This document shows, one piece after another, positions 48,901 to 61,404 of a stretch of DNA of 64,000 bases (position 1 is the stretch's first letter; each line of letters opens with the position of its first letter). The stretch comes from Nissolia schottii (taxonomy: Eukaryota > Streptophyta > Magnoliopsida > Fabales > Fabaceae), in the NCBI GenBank assembly GCA_003254905.1, contig QANU01005500.1:142554-206553 (forward strand), read 5' to 3'. Position numbers and translations under genes: made by a program. Below the pieces are notes generated by a model, which worked only from the letters and a program-made list of their open reading frames with translations, was not told the origin of the DNA and did not search any database.

Positions 48901-51900
48901 CTTGGCTGTCACGACCGCTATTCATCGGTGGGGTAAAAACCCATTTTTACCCCCTTTTTAACTGTTGTTAGCATTTTAAGGGGGTCACATGATCATTTCC
49001 GCCCCCCTTCCCCCTATTTTTCAATCTGAAAGTAAAAAAACTAGGGTTACTATTCAATCATCTCTATCGACCTCCTCCACTTTCTAGTCCCTTTCCAGGC
49101 AATAACCAATGACCCACCCAGCATCCGGCAGCTATTCCAGTGGCAACTCTGTTTTGGCAACAACAACCAGCCCAGCAGGTGGTGGCATGGTGCTCCTCTT
49201 TTCTTGTTCATCCCATCTCTCTTTGTTCTATATTTATTTTTCCCTTCTACTCTCTATTTTTCCCTCTCATTTTTACTTCTATTTTTTTTTAATGGTTCTC
49301 TGCTCCAGTTATTATATCTTCCTCTCCCTATTGTCACATGGCTTAGAAAATTTATTTGATTGGTTTTAGAGACTTAAGTTGATTTAGGATTTGGTGCTGT
49401 ATTTTCTGTTTTGCTGCCCTTATGATACTTTCACTTTTGGCTTTTTGACTTAATATTTGCATTCATGGTAATTGCATGTTTTTGGAGTATGGACACATTT
49501 GATAGTATTGAATAATGAGTTTAATTATGGACGATTTCTTATTTTGGATATTTAAATATTGTATAAATTGCAAAATAAATATATATTTTCTATAAAATAA
49601 CAGCGACCCCTCTATCAACTATCCTGCCATAGCGTATTTTCTATCCGGGATTGACAACTATGATTTGGAAGGTTCACATATTACCCGTTTAATTAAACTC
49701 ATCCTTTAAGGTGATTGATTGTAAGAACAGGCGTACCAGAGGAGGTGCACATGCAAAACAGGCAGTTTCACCAGGAATAAGCAACTGAATATGACCAGAG
49801 ACAGCATCCTCAGAAACACCTGTTCAAATTTTTATACTTTACATGATTTCCAACACGAAGTACATTGTTCATACATCTAGACAAGCAAAATTACCATAAT
49901 GAATCGGCCAATGCATCATGATGGCACAACACAAACCTAGAATTCTATTTCATTTCTTATGTGCCTCGAGATTATAATAAATGCTCTAATGAGATAACAC
50001 ACAAACACACACACAGACATATATACAATGCATCTACTAATGATTTATGAATCTCGTAATAGCAAAAACCATCTTTGAAGAACCACTATATCACTTGTAG
50101 AATAGCTACCAGAAGCATGTCTATTTTTAGTTCTCACAGTATCATAGATTCACAGATTATTTCATATGGCCAATTCTGAGCATTTTACCTTTTCTTCAAA
50201 TATTGAAAAAGAAAAAGAAAAAGTCCAAGAGTTTTATCACCTTGAAGAGAAGAATGCTTACCAGACTCAAACCATGTCTGGCTCATTTCATTACAAGCCT
50301 GCGGTGCGAATAGAAGTCAGTAAGAGTTAGACATGACAATTCATTCTTAAATTTGACAATTTTAATCATTGTAAATTATAAATACCTGGTTAACAGCCAT
50401 TCTTGCTTCATAATTATCTACACAGCTTAAGACAAGATCTACACCACTACCTTGTTTAGAAGGCCGAAATGACTTATTTTTCAAAGATGACATAAAGGTT
50501 TCAAAACCTTCGACTGTTGTGATATTCAGTGTATAGCTCTTAATGACAAGGAAAATGGAATATGTTAGTAGGGAAAGAATATTTAAAAAAGAAATAAATA
50601 GATTCTTTCCACTTAATAATTTCGAAATATGGAATGAACCTGAGGCTACAAACACTATAAAATACCTACCTCAAGCACAACATCTGGGTTTATATCTGAC
50701 AGAGTTTGTACAGCTGCATCTGTCTTTGTCATACCAGCCTGGAAAACCATAACAGATTAGTTTGTGGTATAGGTTAACTGTACTTCCAGAAGTTTTTAAT
50801 GTAAAACTAGCAGTTGCTTAACAGGCACTTACGTGCCTGTTAAGCCGGTGTTTTAATCTAGAATGGTTTAAGAATGTAAGATAAAATAATTTGAGTGAAA
50901 TGCGAAAAAAGAAAATCTACACAAAAGCAAATGAATAACTGTAATTATGTAAGGGTAGAAAAGGAAAAATAAATTGGATAGCAAAAACAGTTAATTTTGG
51001 GAATCCTTTTTTATATTAGTGTATAGATATACAATTTTCTCGGGTACATATGTCCAGCAATTACTGCCATCATCAAATTTTCAAAATGATATTCCATCTA
51101 TAAAGACAATATTTATGTTAAAGAGCAACTATTGGACTGCCCCTTGAAAGTTAAGTATAATGTCTGGAACTTATTATTATATCACAAATTTAATTCTGAA
51201 CACAACCAAATGAGAATTTGGATAGTCACCTGATCAGGACGAAAGAAGAGCCTATTCATGTTTGCAAGCTCCACTTTGTCATAATCATACAACAAAAGTC
51301 GACCTATACCACATCTGGTGAGCATCTCAGCTGCAACACTTCCTACCCCACCTATTCCCTATGATTGTGTAATGATGACCAAAAATAAGAAATTGTAACC
51401 AAAATGAAGGAAAAAAAAATCTAAAGAATAAGAAAGAGAACTTCCACAGAATTTTAAACATAATCAGAACCACCTGTCTGTCTTCTTTTTCGAAAAATAC
51501 TTATCCATTTTTGATGTTCGTGTCCAAAAAGACCAAAAAAAAAAAAGACACTAGCATCTTTAATAAACTACTTTGCCAATGCCATAGAATCTCTTGGTGC
51601 TAATTATCATAATATTTTGAGTATGTCGCTCCTGACTCTTAATAATAAATCTGGGTTGTAATGGATACGAAGAGGGCTAAAGAGTATAAGTCAAGGAAGA
51701 GCTAGCTAGTAAATTCTATCTCATCTCATGTGAAAAAGTTAATGAAAGTCAAACCAAAATCCTCTCAATACAAATAAAATATGGAATATCCACAAATCAT
51801 ACACAAGCTTGACTAATGATACTCTAATCATATGGGGCAGTCTTCAAAAGCAAATTGGGATTTGGTTCTCCTAATTTCCACTAAGGTTTTCACTATCCAT

Positions 51901-52849
51901 TACATCATAATGGATAAAAAAGACATTGTACGAAATACTAATGGATAACCAATATACCACAATAAATTAATATCCAGGTCCAGCAGAGCTTCAATGGTAT
52001 ATAATAATACTTTCATTTCATAAAAACACCACCATAAATTTTAAAAAGAAAAGAAAAAAGGGTACTTTAAGTTGTTTCCCAGATGAATTGGGAAATTAAT
52101 GTTTCATCCTCTCGAAATTCAAAGTTCTTCTGTCTTTGAAATTTTAAAATTCTTTCCAAAGACTAGAACAAAACATGTCTACTAATGAGTGAACAGTCAA
52201 CATTCATATCATACAACAAATTTTATTATACAGGAGCAAGTAACAATGAAAGAGGAGATTAATACAGACAACAATAGCAACAGAGAAGTCCCGTATCCTT
52301 TCATAGTTCTCCACGATACCCATTCTCTGAAGCGCCATAAGCCGACTGTAGGGATTGCTATCTAGAACCTCAGCACTCATATCCTGCAACAAGACAGTTA
52401 TAAGAACAGCAACCAACAAAATGTAAACAAAATAAATGAACAGGAATGAATGTCCCACGCAATTTACCTTAACTTTGGAGCGTCGGACAGGTTCAGCCTT
52501 TGCAAGATTAGCAAGATGCTCAGCGCGCAATTGAATCTTCACAAAATAAAAACACAAAAATCAAGCCTTGCTAAATAAACATACTATAGATATAACAGCA
52601 CCATGAAAGCTCACTTTAATTAAATAAATGATTAAATAAATGATTGCAAAAATTAAAAAATAAATAAATAAAACAGGGGGTATATTGATTTGTTTAACAT
52701 TCATTAAGAAAATGTAGCATTAGCAGAAAAGCATTGGTTAATTGAATTATTTGAAATACCTTTTGAAGCGAAGCATGGAGAGATGAATCGAGATGCCATT
52801 GGTTAAGAGATTGAAGATCCGCGATCAACTGTTTGAGCTCCACCTCCAT
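45999..52849 (-). CDS. UBA5: UBA5, UFM1-activating E1-like enzyme, 14 exons, 428 aa
   Basis: Adenylates the ubiquitin-like modifier UFM1, holds it as a thioester and passes it to UFC1, the first step of UFMylation (ER and ribosome quality control). Exons, 5' to 3': 52760-52849, 52468-52536, 52270-52383, 51230-51358, 50670-50738, 50386-50538, 50262-50298, 49737-49819, 47923-47997, 47588-47662, 47272-47358, 47062-47177, 46920-46966, 45999-46141. The joined frame is open. The nucleotide-binding motif is [13 protein letters not shown], followed by [16 protein letters not shown]. Zinc-binding pairs are CFAC and CSNVAC. The catalytic cysteine is in [12 protein letters not shown]. The acidic tail [20 protein letters not shown] carries the UFM1/UFC1-interacting region. 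Length agrees with plant UBA5 (about 430 aa). Exon 3 uses a weak GTCTGT donor. Intron 8 is enlarged by an insertion. The start is the ATG of [12 protein letters not shown]. Confidence 0.95.
48184..49665. mobile_element. Transposon-like insertion in UBA5 intron 8
   Basis: The ends are inverted: AGTGTTGTCAAATGG on the left and, in reverse, CATAGTTGTCAATCCCGG on the right, sharing GTTGTCAA. The left half (48190-48620) is GC-richer than the intron around it, and ORFs there run on both strands without recognised domains. No clear target duplication. Probably a non-autonomous DNA transposon. It does not disturb the exons. Confidence 0.45.
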
Positions 52850-53579
52850 TCTCTCCGTCTCTGTGTGTCTTTGATTTCCTCCTTTACCGATCTCAATCAA
52901 CCTGAAAACAAAATCAAATTGGAAAAAATGACAACGAATATTGCTGGAAAATGCCTGTATAGAAAAATATTTGTTCCAGAACAAATAAAAAATCTCATTC
53001 AAAATCCGAAACACAGAAAAACACTCATTAAAAATTAAAAATCGAATAATTACACACTCAGAAACACCCATTCATAATTTTTTAACTTTAAAAAAAAAAA
53101 AGGGTGGTCATGGTCATCACAAACTATAGTGTTTTCGTTGTCTTTCTAGCAGAATTGCAAGAGAAAATGACAAACAATAGATTTATGAATTAGGACAATT
53201 TCAGACGAATTCATGCATTTGAGACTGAGGGAGGGCGTCGAACCAGGCGTGGCTGCGACCTAGATGGATGTGTGATCGAGCCGCAACCTGGCGTGAGAGA
53301 AGGAGACGGCGGCGACAATGAGAGAGAGAGAAAGGGTGGCGATCCGGCGGACGGTTACGGTGGAAGCGGTGGCGCGAGCAGCTGCAGCAAAAGAGATGGT
53401 GAGGGGTCTGAGGGATGACACCGGCAGCTACTGTGGGCTGAAGGACTGAGGGACTGGTGAGGGGATCTGAGACTCAGATTAGTGAATTAGGTTTCAATTT
53501 TTTTTTTTCAAAATTAATTTCTTTTTATGGTAAGGTTTTAAAATTAATTTTAGATATTTTATTTACCAATCTATATATA
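52850..53579. promoter_or_regulatory. Upstream region of UBA5
   Basis: 52850-53060 is the likely 5' UTR or promoter. From about 53215 to 53470 it is unusually GC-rich and purine-rich with GAGAGA tracts. No specific element is identified. It may be the true promoter or an inserted piece. Next is the Helitron end. Confidence 0.35.
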
Positions 53580-53591
53580 TTAGTTTAGCGC

Positions 53592-53606
53592 TCGTACTAT
53601 GCACGA
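53592..53606 (-). other. Helitron 3' hairpin
   Basis: TCGTGC-ATA-GTACGA on the minus strand, ahead of GCGCTAAACTAA|T. Fits the termination signal of Helitrons. Confidence 0.65.
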
Positions 53607-54442
53607 AAATTATTTTACATTTGTTAATATTATTTTTTTATAAATTATTTTACATTTACTTTTAAATGTTATATGTGAGATAATGTTGATTTTAAATTAG
53701 GAAATATTTAGTAGATTAAGTAAAACTTATTTAATGAAATTAGAAATTTAAAGTAGAAAAGATTTAGTGATGTTATAATAGATTAAGTGCACATTTGGCC
53801 ACTAAAATGAGCATGGTATCGGAGTTTGGAATTGGATCTCTCCACTCTAATTTTTGTGCTGAACATAACATATGAAATTTGAATCGTAACTTCACAAATT
53901 AATTTTATGGAATTGAAAAACAACAAAGATGAACTCCTCTGAATTCTTAATTCATACTCTAAGAATTATCAATATTAAACTTATTAAATTTTTCTCTCCT
54001 CATTAAATTTTATATGATTCTTTCTCTTTCTCATTTTTTTAAATCATATTTATTGAAATTTAATATATTTATAAAATATTATGATATATATAATTTTTTT
54101 AAATGAATAATTTTTAAAAAAGAATTAATTATTACAAAAATAATTATTTTATAAATAAACCATTTTAAAATATAATAATAATAATAATTAAAATATTATT
54201 ATAGAACAAAAATAATCATTTTATAAATGAACAGTTATTTTTAAAAAATAATAACAGTATTATTATAGTATAAAAATTATTTTATCAATACTTTCATCAA
54301 TTTAACGTTTTAAATAAAAAATAAATTAAAAATATTTAAATTAAGTTTAGAATTACAATTCAAGATCAAATTCTTTAGTTTGCCCAAACATAGAATTTAA
54401 GATTATGTATCAATTCCAATCATTTGAGAATTGAAATTGAAT

Positions 54443-55762
54443 TTAGAATTCTAAATTACAATTCCAATTTACAATCCCATCTCCAAGACGTAGAATCCAA
54501 TCTGCAAACTCTTTTAGATGATCCACATTCGTGTCTACTTCATTGGAGTATAGGCACATGTTCTTCGTTAGTCTTAGAATTTTAACATCACTCCATAAGT
54601 ATGATGAGTTGATTGTTGCATTCACAACGTCTTGTCTACTCCTTTTAGATATTACTAGGAGTATTTGTTTGAAATCACCACCAAAGACAATCGTTTTCCC
54701 TCCAAATGGCAGTGTTGCACCAAGCTCATATTCAAATCGCATAATATCTCTCGTGGTCCTATCCAATGCTTCAAAGCAATGCTTGTTCATCATCGGAGCT
54801 TCGTCCCAAATTATCAGCTTAGAACATATTATAAGTTCTGCTAAATGACTTCCTTGTTTTATGTTGCATGTGGAGAATTCATCAACAACTAAAGGTATGG
54901 CAAATCTAGAGTGCGTTGTTCGACCACCAGGTAATAATAAGGAGGCAATACCGCTAGAGGCAACAGTAAGTACAATATTACCTTCAGATCTAAGAGCAGA
55001 TGCCAATGTGTTCCACACGAATGTCTTCCCGGTACCTCCATAACCATAAAGAAAGAAGACACCTCCATGACCACCTTGGATAGCTTGCATTATCTCAGTG
55101 TAAACCCCTTTTTGTTCATCAGTCATCTTTGATAGCAATTCCCTGTGCTTGGTAGACAATTCAGCTTTATCGTACCGAAGCTCATCACGAATCAGTTTGT
55201 TATGCGAATATTGGTCACATCACCGACCAAATCTAGATCAGGAAATGGCACAGTGGGAAAGTCACGCAAACTCTTGTTGTTGCTGTTAAGAATTTTCTTT
55301 GTGTCAGCAAGCGTCATGTTAATCAGGTCGTCATCAGTCAACTGTAAACCTGTGAAAGTGACATATTATAATTGGGTTTATTAGTATGAAGGGATTAATA
55401 GTACTAATGAGTGTAATTGACTGTTGGTATTAATAATTGTTAAGTTCATACTAGGTTGTACTTGGATGGTTCAAAAGTAACCTTTGACGATGTAAAATAT
55501 CATCAGACAACAATTTCCAATTATTTTCCCATACCACCTCTGGCCTGGTCATAGAATTAGAGAACAACAAATTAGCAAATAGTTTGCGAAGATATTGTCC
55601 AGATCCCCAATGGCTAGCTTCTTCAATTGCATTGCAATATTCTTTATCGTCATCCAATAAACCCACAGCATAACATGCATCTCTATAAGTTGGATGTACA
55701 ATGCCCATAACTGTTCTTATATCTTCAAATTTAGTTGGTCCTCTAACAAAATTGAGTAACAA
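54443..55762 (-). pseudogene. Helitron PIF1-like helicase, broken and truncated
   Basis: The frame 55159-54443 has Walker A GYGGTGKTFVWNTL, then SSGIASLLLPGGRTTHSRF, Walker B-like KLIIWDEAPM and IVFGGDFKQILLV, the first motifs of PIF1 helicases. It ends soon after WILRLGDG; the later helicase motifs are absent. Upstream, 55762-55451 encodes a matching segment (VMGIVHPTYRDACYAVGLLD), and between 55384 and 55160 the frame shifts just before the STKHREL part. It cannot make a complete helicase. In intact Helitrons this domain unwinds DNA during rolling-circle transposition. Confidence 0.85.
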
Positions 55763-55940
55763 CCTTAAATAGTATCGTTAACCTGAGTTGGGGGGACAAA
55801 ATATATGCGACCAATTTTGGTAGTCTTGGTCTTCCTCAAGTTCCATTTCTGATTATCTTTCTTCCATGCAAATCTTGACGGAAATTCAGAATATGTGAGA
55901 TTACGTGCCTCCTCAAATTTGCTATTAGCATCAAACTAAG

Positions 55941-58170
55941 CTAAAAACTATGATTGCTTAACGGTTTGTCGCTGAACAACTTCATCAACAGGATCATCAT
56001 CCTCAAAGACAATATTTTGTTCATCGGGCAAGTGAAATGACAATCTTTCAATAGATGGATCCCTGTAATGAAGTTCAAACCCGAATATCCGCCATGATGC
56101 TTCACATGGAGAAATATATCGGCAATCGTAGTACATGCTAACCTCATCAACTTCATTAGTGTTCCCATCATCAATAGATTGGTAAAGGAGGCAGTCACAC
56201 AATCATTACCCTTGTTGACATACTTGAATAGATATTTTATGGAACGTGATTGATTACACCACTCAACATTAATATGAGCTCCATATTTTAACAATAGGTA
56301 CTTGTTACGTGGCACTACATACCTGTTATCAAGTGAAATCTTTAACCTCTTAATAGTTCTTCCATCATCTCTTCTTTTATAATTTGGATATCCATCATCA
56401 TCAATATTTGTTGATTCTGTGAACCTCTTGGGAAGTGCTTCATACATCTCTCGTTGTCCATACATGGAGAATCTTTTCTGGCTGAACCACATGGATCATG
56501 CATCATGAAGTTTTTTACTATCTGTAATATGTAGCATCTAACATCTTGTCTGGTATCTCTGCTGAGATAATGTTGTCAATATCGTTGGCACATGGAAACT
56601 TGTCCTCTTGTCCAAGAAAAACCAATATGTGAGCATGAGGTAGTCCACGCTTTTGAAACTCCATTGTGTATATAACTGCAAAGGGACAAATTTAACGAAA
56701 GAAACCTTAACCAACTTTAGTGATTGAAAATATGTACATATACAATTACTAATATATTCAATATTCATAATGTAAATAAAATATAGTCTACTATAAACAT
56801 TTATTTCGAATACCTGCTTTAACTGTCCCAAAAATTTTATTGTGTCGGATATCCTTAATCATTTGATCAAGCTTGCACTTAAAAATCCTTATCAAAATGT
56901 CCGGCCTGTCATCAGGTCTTAGGTTTCTTGTACCAACAAAGCGTTCGATTTCAGGCCATTTGGGATTACATGTGAAAGTGATGAACAAATCTGGGTAGCC
57001 AATTGATCTGCAAATAGCCATTGCATCTTGGTAGCTTTGAACCATATATCGTGCTTCATCAGTAAAAGATGAAGGTAGTACTATTCTTTTGCCTGCACAT
57101 GCTGGATTTGTTTCACCATTTAGAACTGCATCTGCCAATCCTTTGTACATCTCAGACCTAAGTTTCTTTTGATTTCTTCGAACCCAAGATAGTCTAGATG
57201 CCTCAATGGTGGAGTATCCATCAACCAAGAATTGTTGAAATAACCTTTCAGAATAAAGAATGGTTGACCTTTCTGTATGCCTCAATTGTATCCTAAATGA
57301 AAAGAAATCCTTCATAGTCAGTCTATTACGACCTTTTGGGTTTGTTGGATCTTTCTTGTTCAGAGGTATATCCTCACGAAACCCGTCCTCACCATCTGGG
57401 AATAGCAAAGGATATTGCAAATCAAGGTAATATGTGTTTAACTCATTTATTCTTGTAAGAGATCCTGATCGAGTCTCAACCACAATGTTTCTATCTCCTT
57501 TTGCTATGTCAAAGTCACCTACAATTAATGCTGCAACCTCAGAAACAGAAGGAATGTTATAACACCTACCATCTTTACCCCTTTTTCCAATCAACCTCAA
57601 TTTTAAATCCCCACCAGTATTTTGATTGAGTATGGATTTAGCAAGGCGAAATGATTGTGCCAGCACATTATGGTCATCCAACATTGTCTTCAAGTCAGAC
57701 ACTATTTCTGGATGCAGTTTGGTACTATGATCAATTGAACTGCATTAGGCAATATGAAAACAATTAACAACATGCAAACGGAACAAAGAGTTTGTACAGA
57801 ATATGACCAGATTTGTGGAACATAAATTGGTGTAAATTATATGAATTAGGACTTAGAGTTTTTCTAATAAAACAAACCTGATTGCATTCAGTCGATTCTG
57901 AACTTCGTTTTGTGTATCGTATATATAGAGTTGTGCAAATTTTGCGCATGAACCTTCAGTAGGTAATAAACTACCCATTAGATGGTAGTTTTGTCCATGC
58001 ATAATAAATGTAGGTGGACCCTTGCCAGTGTTTATAGATCGACATACTTTAGCCCCAAGAGAAGTGAAAACAAACATGCTGTTATACGACCTGATATTCT
58101 CACGAAAGTGAATCCCTTTTTCAGTATTATGAAATAGTAATTCTTTCAACTTTGCTGGTGGCCTTTGCAA
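55941..58170 (-). pseudogene. Helitron Rep (HUH) domain, broken
   Basis: Pieces in order on the minus strand: 58170-57853 (SYNSMFVFTSLGAKVCRSIN), 57702 to about 56813 (DLFITFTCNPKWPEIERFV), then after an apparent GTATTC..TTGCAG intron a frame with MEFQKRGLPHAHILVFL, where HAH is the HUH metal-binding motif (56629-56637), and finally 56492-55941 with SIKYLFKYVNKG, which carries the paired tyrosine region of Rep. A stop near 56515 and a frameshift near 56430 break the frame. In intact elements this domain nicks and joins DNA at the element ends. Confidence 0.85.
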
Positions 58171-58379
58171 TAAAGGGAGTTCAAACTGTCCTTGTCTACA
58201 ACATAGAGAGAATTTTGGTCCAGCACCAATTCGATATTTCTGCTTAATTCGCTCGTCGAACCAAAATATTGCACCACATTACTGACAACTGTGTGTAGCA
58301 TCTCCAATATCCCAATAATCTGATGATAGTAAATGAATAGTGAATATACCAATAACGTAACCAACATTGAACCAATAAT

Positions 58380-59860
58380 TTACAAATGTTTAGTACCAGA
58401 ATCACTTCAAAGTACACAAAATGTAATGTGAAGACATCTACATCTAAAGATATAGTAGAATATGTTTCATACCTCTTAATTGTTCATGCTCTACATTTGT
58501 CAAAACTTCTTCATTATCTAAAACAATGTTAAATCAAATTTTGAAGAACGAATTTAAATAAGAAAGGGATCATTTTATGGTAACTGATCATTATGTAATA
58601 TTAAATAAACTCCAAAAAAACGTAATGTCATGTGTCATATATTACCTGATAATTGCTCATCGCAACAATTTGTGAACGATCCAACTTCAACAATTGTATC
58701 AGAAATATCACCTATTAAAAGGTTTAGGGTTTTATTTACAAATTTAACTTTGGATTAGCCAGCCACAATGTTGTTGTTTGATTGCAAGATCATTTTAATA
58801 TACTTTTTATCACCATTGATATCAACTTGTACTCGTAAGGATTACCAGATAATTGCTCATTGTCTATATTTGTGATAGATTCAACTTCAGCATCTGCAGC
58901 AATAATGATACAACAATTTCAATGACAAAATCTATTAAACTACATTCCTCATGTATGTCTTACAGACAACATTTGACATTGATTAAAATGAAAAAAGAAC
59001 AGGCCTTTTGTAAAATCACTGGTAAATGAGTGATACTTTTATCCTGTTCGGTTGTTCAATATACACAATTTAATTGCATTGTAGTTACTATTTTATGGGG
59101 CATGAACGCAACCATGCAAAAGGTATTTCAATATTCCAGATTCACTAACCTATCCAATTACGCACAATAGTATACAAAATAAACTTAAATTCAGCAATTA
59201 ACCAATAGATTACCTTGAGTGTAATTTGTAACGTTATGAACAACCTCCACATGTGGAACTGTGGCACTTGGAAGCATAGAGTTAATCGTATATTTCCCCT
59301 TAGTGAACTTGCCTTTAACAATCGAACACGAACTTGCCATTGAACAACTATAATCTTGTTCTATTACACCAGATGATGTTTCAATAGTACTAAGCTGACA
59401 CACAATACCGTTAAGGTAACTTTTTGCAATGTTCAATGGTTTGGCTACATGGATTGGTAAATGCAAGTTAATTTAAATTTAACTTCATATATAAAACCTC
59501 AAAAGAACATTCCACACAAAGATGGGTGCTTACCGAGCTTTGCATCTGTCGTAATGGACTTCTCCCATTTTCAGGCTGCACCACATTGCCACTAAATGGA
59601 CAAATGGTATCTTGGTTGTTAAAGTGAGCATGATTTAGATCTAAGTTAAAGTTCTCTGCTTGATTTAGGTGACATTAGTGAGCATAGTAATTTTAAGAAA
59701 TTAACATCATCATGATAAAAGCTGAGGTTTAATAACCAATCTACCTTTTTCATTTGGAGCATATTTTCGTGTCTCTTCTGTGCCATTAAAAGTGATCGCC
59801 GCTTCCGTGCATTATGTTTCTCTTGATTATCCATTAGTGCTGCGTAAATAATAAACATTC
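58380..59860 (-). other. Upstream part of the Helitron, exons uncertain
   Basis: Short minus-strand frames (59466-59191; 59858-59646) could be diverged N-terminal exons. The second has MDNQEKHNARKRRSLLMA, resembling the basic start of Helitron proteins. A 40-bp theme with 'ataattgctcat' recurs near 58650 and 58850. No firm gene model. Confidence 0.4.
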
Positions 59861-61404
59861 CTCATTTAATAATCACACAGCCAAGATGTCTTTTACACCT
59901 GGTGATTAGTGTTTAATAGCACTAATTCGAAGTATAATTGGATCAAATGCCGTTCAAATATATCTTAAGAATTTTAAGAAGCAATAGCATTAGAGTGTGA
60001 AGTGGTGACCAATGCTTGAAACAATTGCTTCCAGAAATTGAATATCAATAGCTCAGAGGAATTTCTTATGCGTTGAGGAATTGGGTGATGCCAATATTGA
60101 TGTTTCTATCTATCCACCAAGCTTGATATCATACGAAACGTTATCTGACTGGTGACTTTAGCAATCTTCACCGGGAGCCGGTATAGAATGAACTACATGC
60201 ACGAACAGCATAATTGAAGCATTTTTTGATGGAAGGTGACTCAAAGTTATCATTAAAGCAAGGCCATCGAAGACTAGTAGAGTACTCACACTTACATGAC
60301 GAAGAGGTAATATCAACCTGTTGATCCCTTGGCCTCTTCTTGAGTTCGTGTAGCTAGTTGAAGTCGGTCCCTATGTTGCTGCATTTCTTAAAATAAGATT
60401 TTACATGATCATGTCCACCATGCTTAAACAAAAAATGGGACCTGCTTACCTGCTCCCAAGTGCATAAGTGGAAAAATCGTTTCTGACAACTAAGGATACA
60501 CTTGCAATCGAATGGGAACAATTGAATAAAATAAACTTGAAGTTGCCATACGGTTTTCTATGATACGTTGTATATCTTTGGGCCCTTTATTTTTTTTAAA
60601 CCATTCGTTGTATATCCGCTAATCATTAGGCTATGCCGTATATCCGCTAATCATTAGGTTGCCATATCATCCTTTTCTTTTAAATTATAACAAAAGGAAT
60701 ATAGAAAAATGAAAGAATATCTTGTTTCATATTATACAGAACACTATGCGTAAGTCTTCCTACGCAATGATCATATGTAGCACCCTAAACGCAAAAAACC
60801 AAAAAATAATCATTTAATTATTTAATTGATCTATATCCATTTTTTTAGCATTGTGCATTTTATATTTTATGCTGAAATATTGTTCTATAATAAAAAATGT
60901 ACTTTCTAACACCATACTTGGACAGGTTAAATATAAAAAAGGATGAAATGTACATACGTGGCGGACATAAAGATATACAACGCTAAATTAAATTTGTACA
61001 TACCGAACACATTAGAAACATCAAAAAAGTATGTAGGCTAAATACAACATAATAAGTACTTAAACAAACTGTGAAACACTATTGTATTACATGAAATAAT
61101 CTAAACTCTAAACTGGGAAAAAACTTCTGGATATAAGCAAAATGTTACTTAGACCAGCCAGATTTCTCCATGAGCGTGCATGCAATTGTTTTCGATCGTC
61201 AGTCCCGATGTGAACCAAGTCCATATAAAGTTTTTTTGACCCGGCAAGGGAACAATCTATTTTCTGGGAAGCCAAAAGTATAGTTATCATCACTAATCAC
61301 CACTAAAAAATCTCCAATACACATTATAGGAGATTCAACAACATCAATCTGTGATATAGTAAACACTTTGTTCAAACAACTTCACGTGACTCATTAAGAA
61401 ATTT
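59861..61404. other. Intergenic DNA, no gene supported
   Basis: It includes a small tandem repeat 'gtatatccgctaatcattag' at about 60609-60660. The minus-strand frame 61293-61108 might be a decayed tail of the F-box gene, but it is not convincing. Confidence 0.4.

Larger units (their letters stand above)
53580..59860 (-). mobile_element. Decayed Helitron (rolling-circle transposon)
   Basis: Minus-strand coding remnants of a replication-initiator (Rep) domain and a PIF1-type helicase lie in the order found in plant Helitrons. The 3' terminus is CTAA at 53580-53583 (minus strand), followed by T, and a hairpin (53592-53606, stem of 6 bp with one G-T pair, loop ATA) stands 8 nt inside it, as the CTRR-plus-hairpin rule requires. 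The 5' TC end is not identified, so the upper boundary is only where coding traces end (a frame starting MDNQEKHNARKRRS at about 59834 may be the protein's beginning). Confidence 0.7.

Noticed and set aside
48306..48912. Several 60-77 codon ORFs on both strands
   Set aside because: They lie in the GC-rich insertion in UBA5 intron 8, overlap each other and show no homology.
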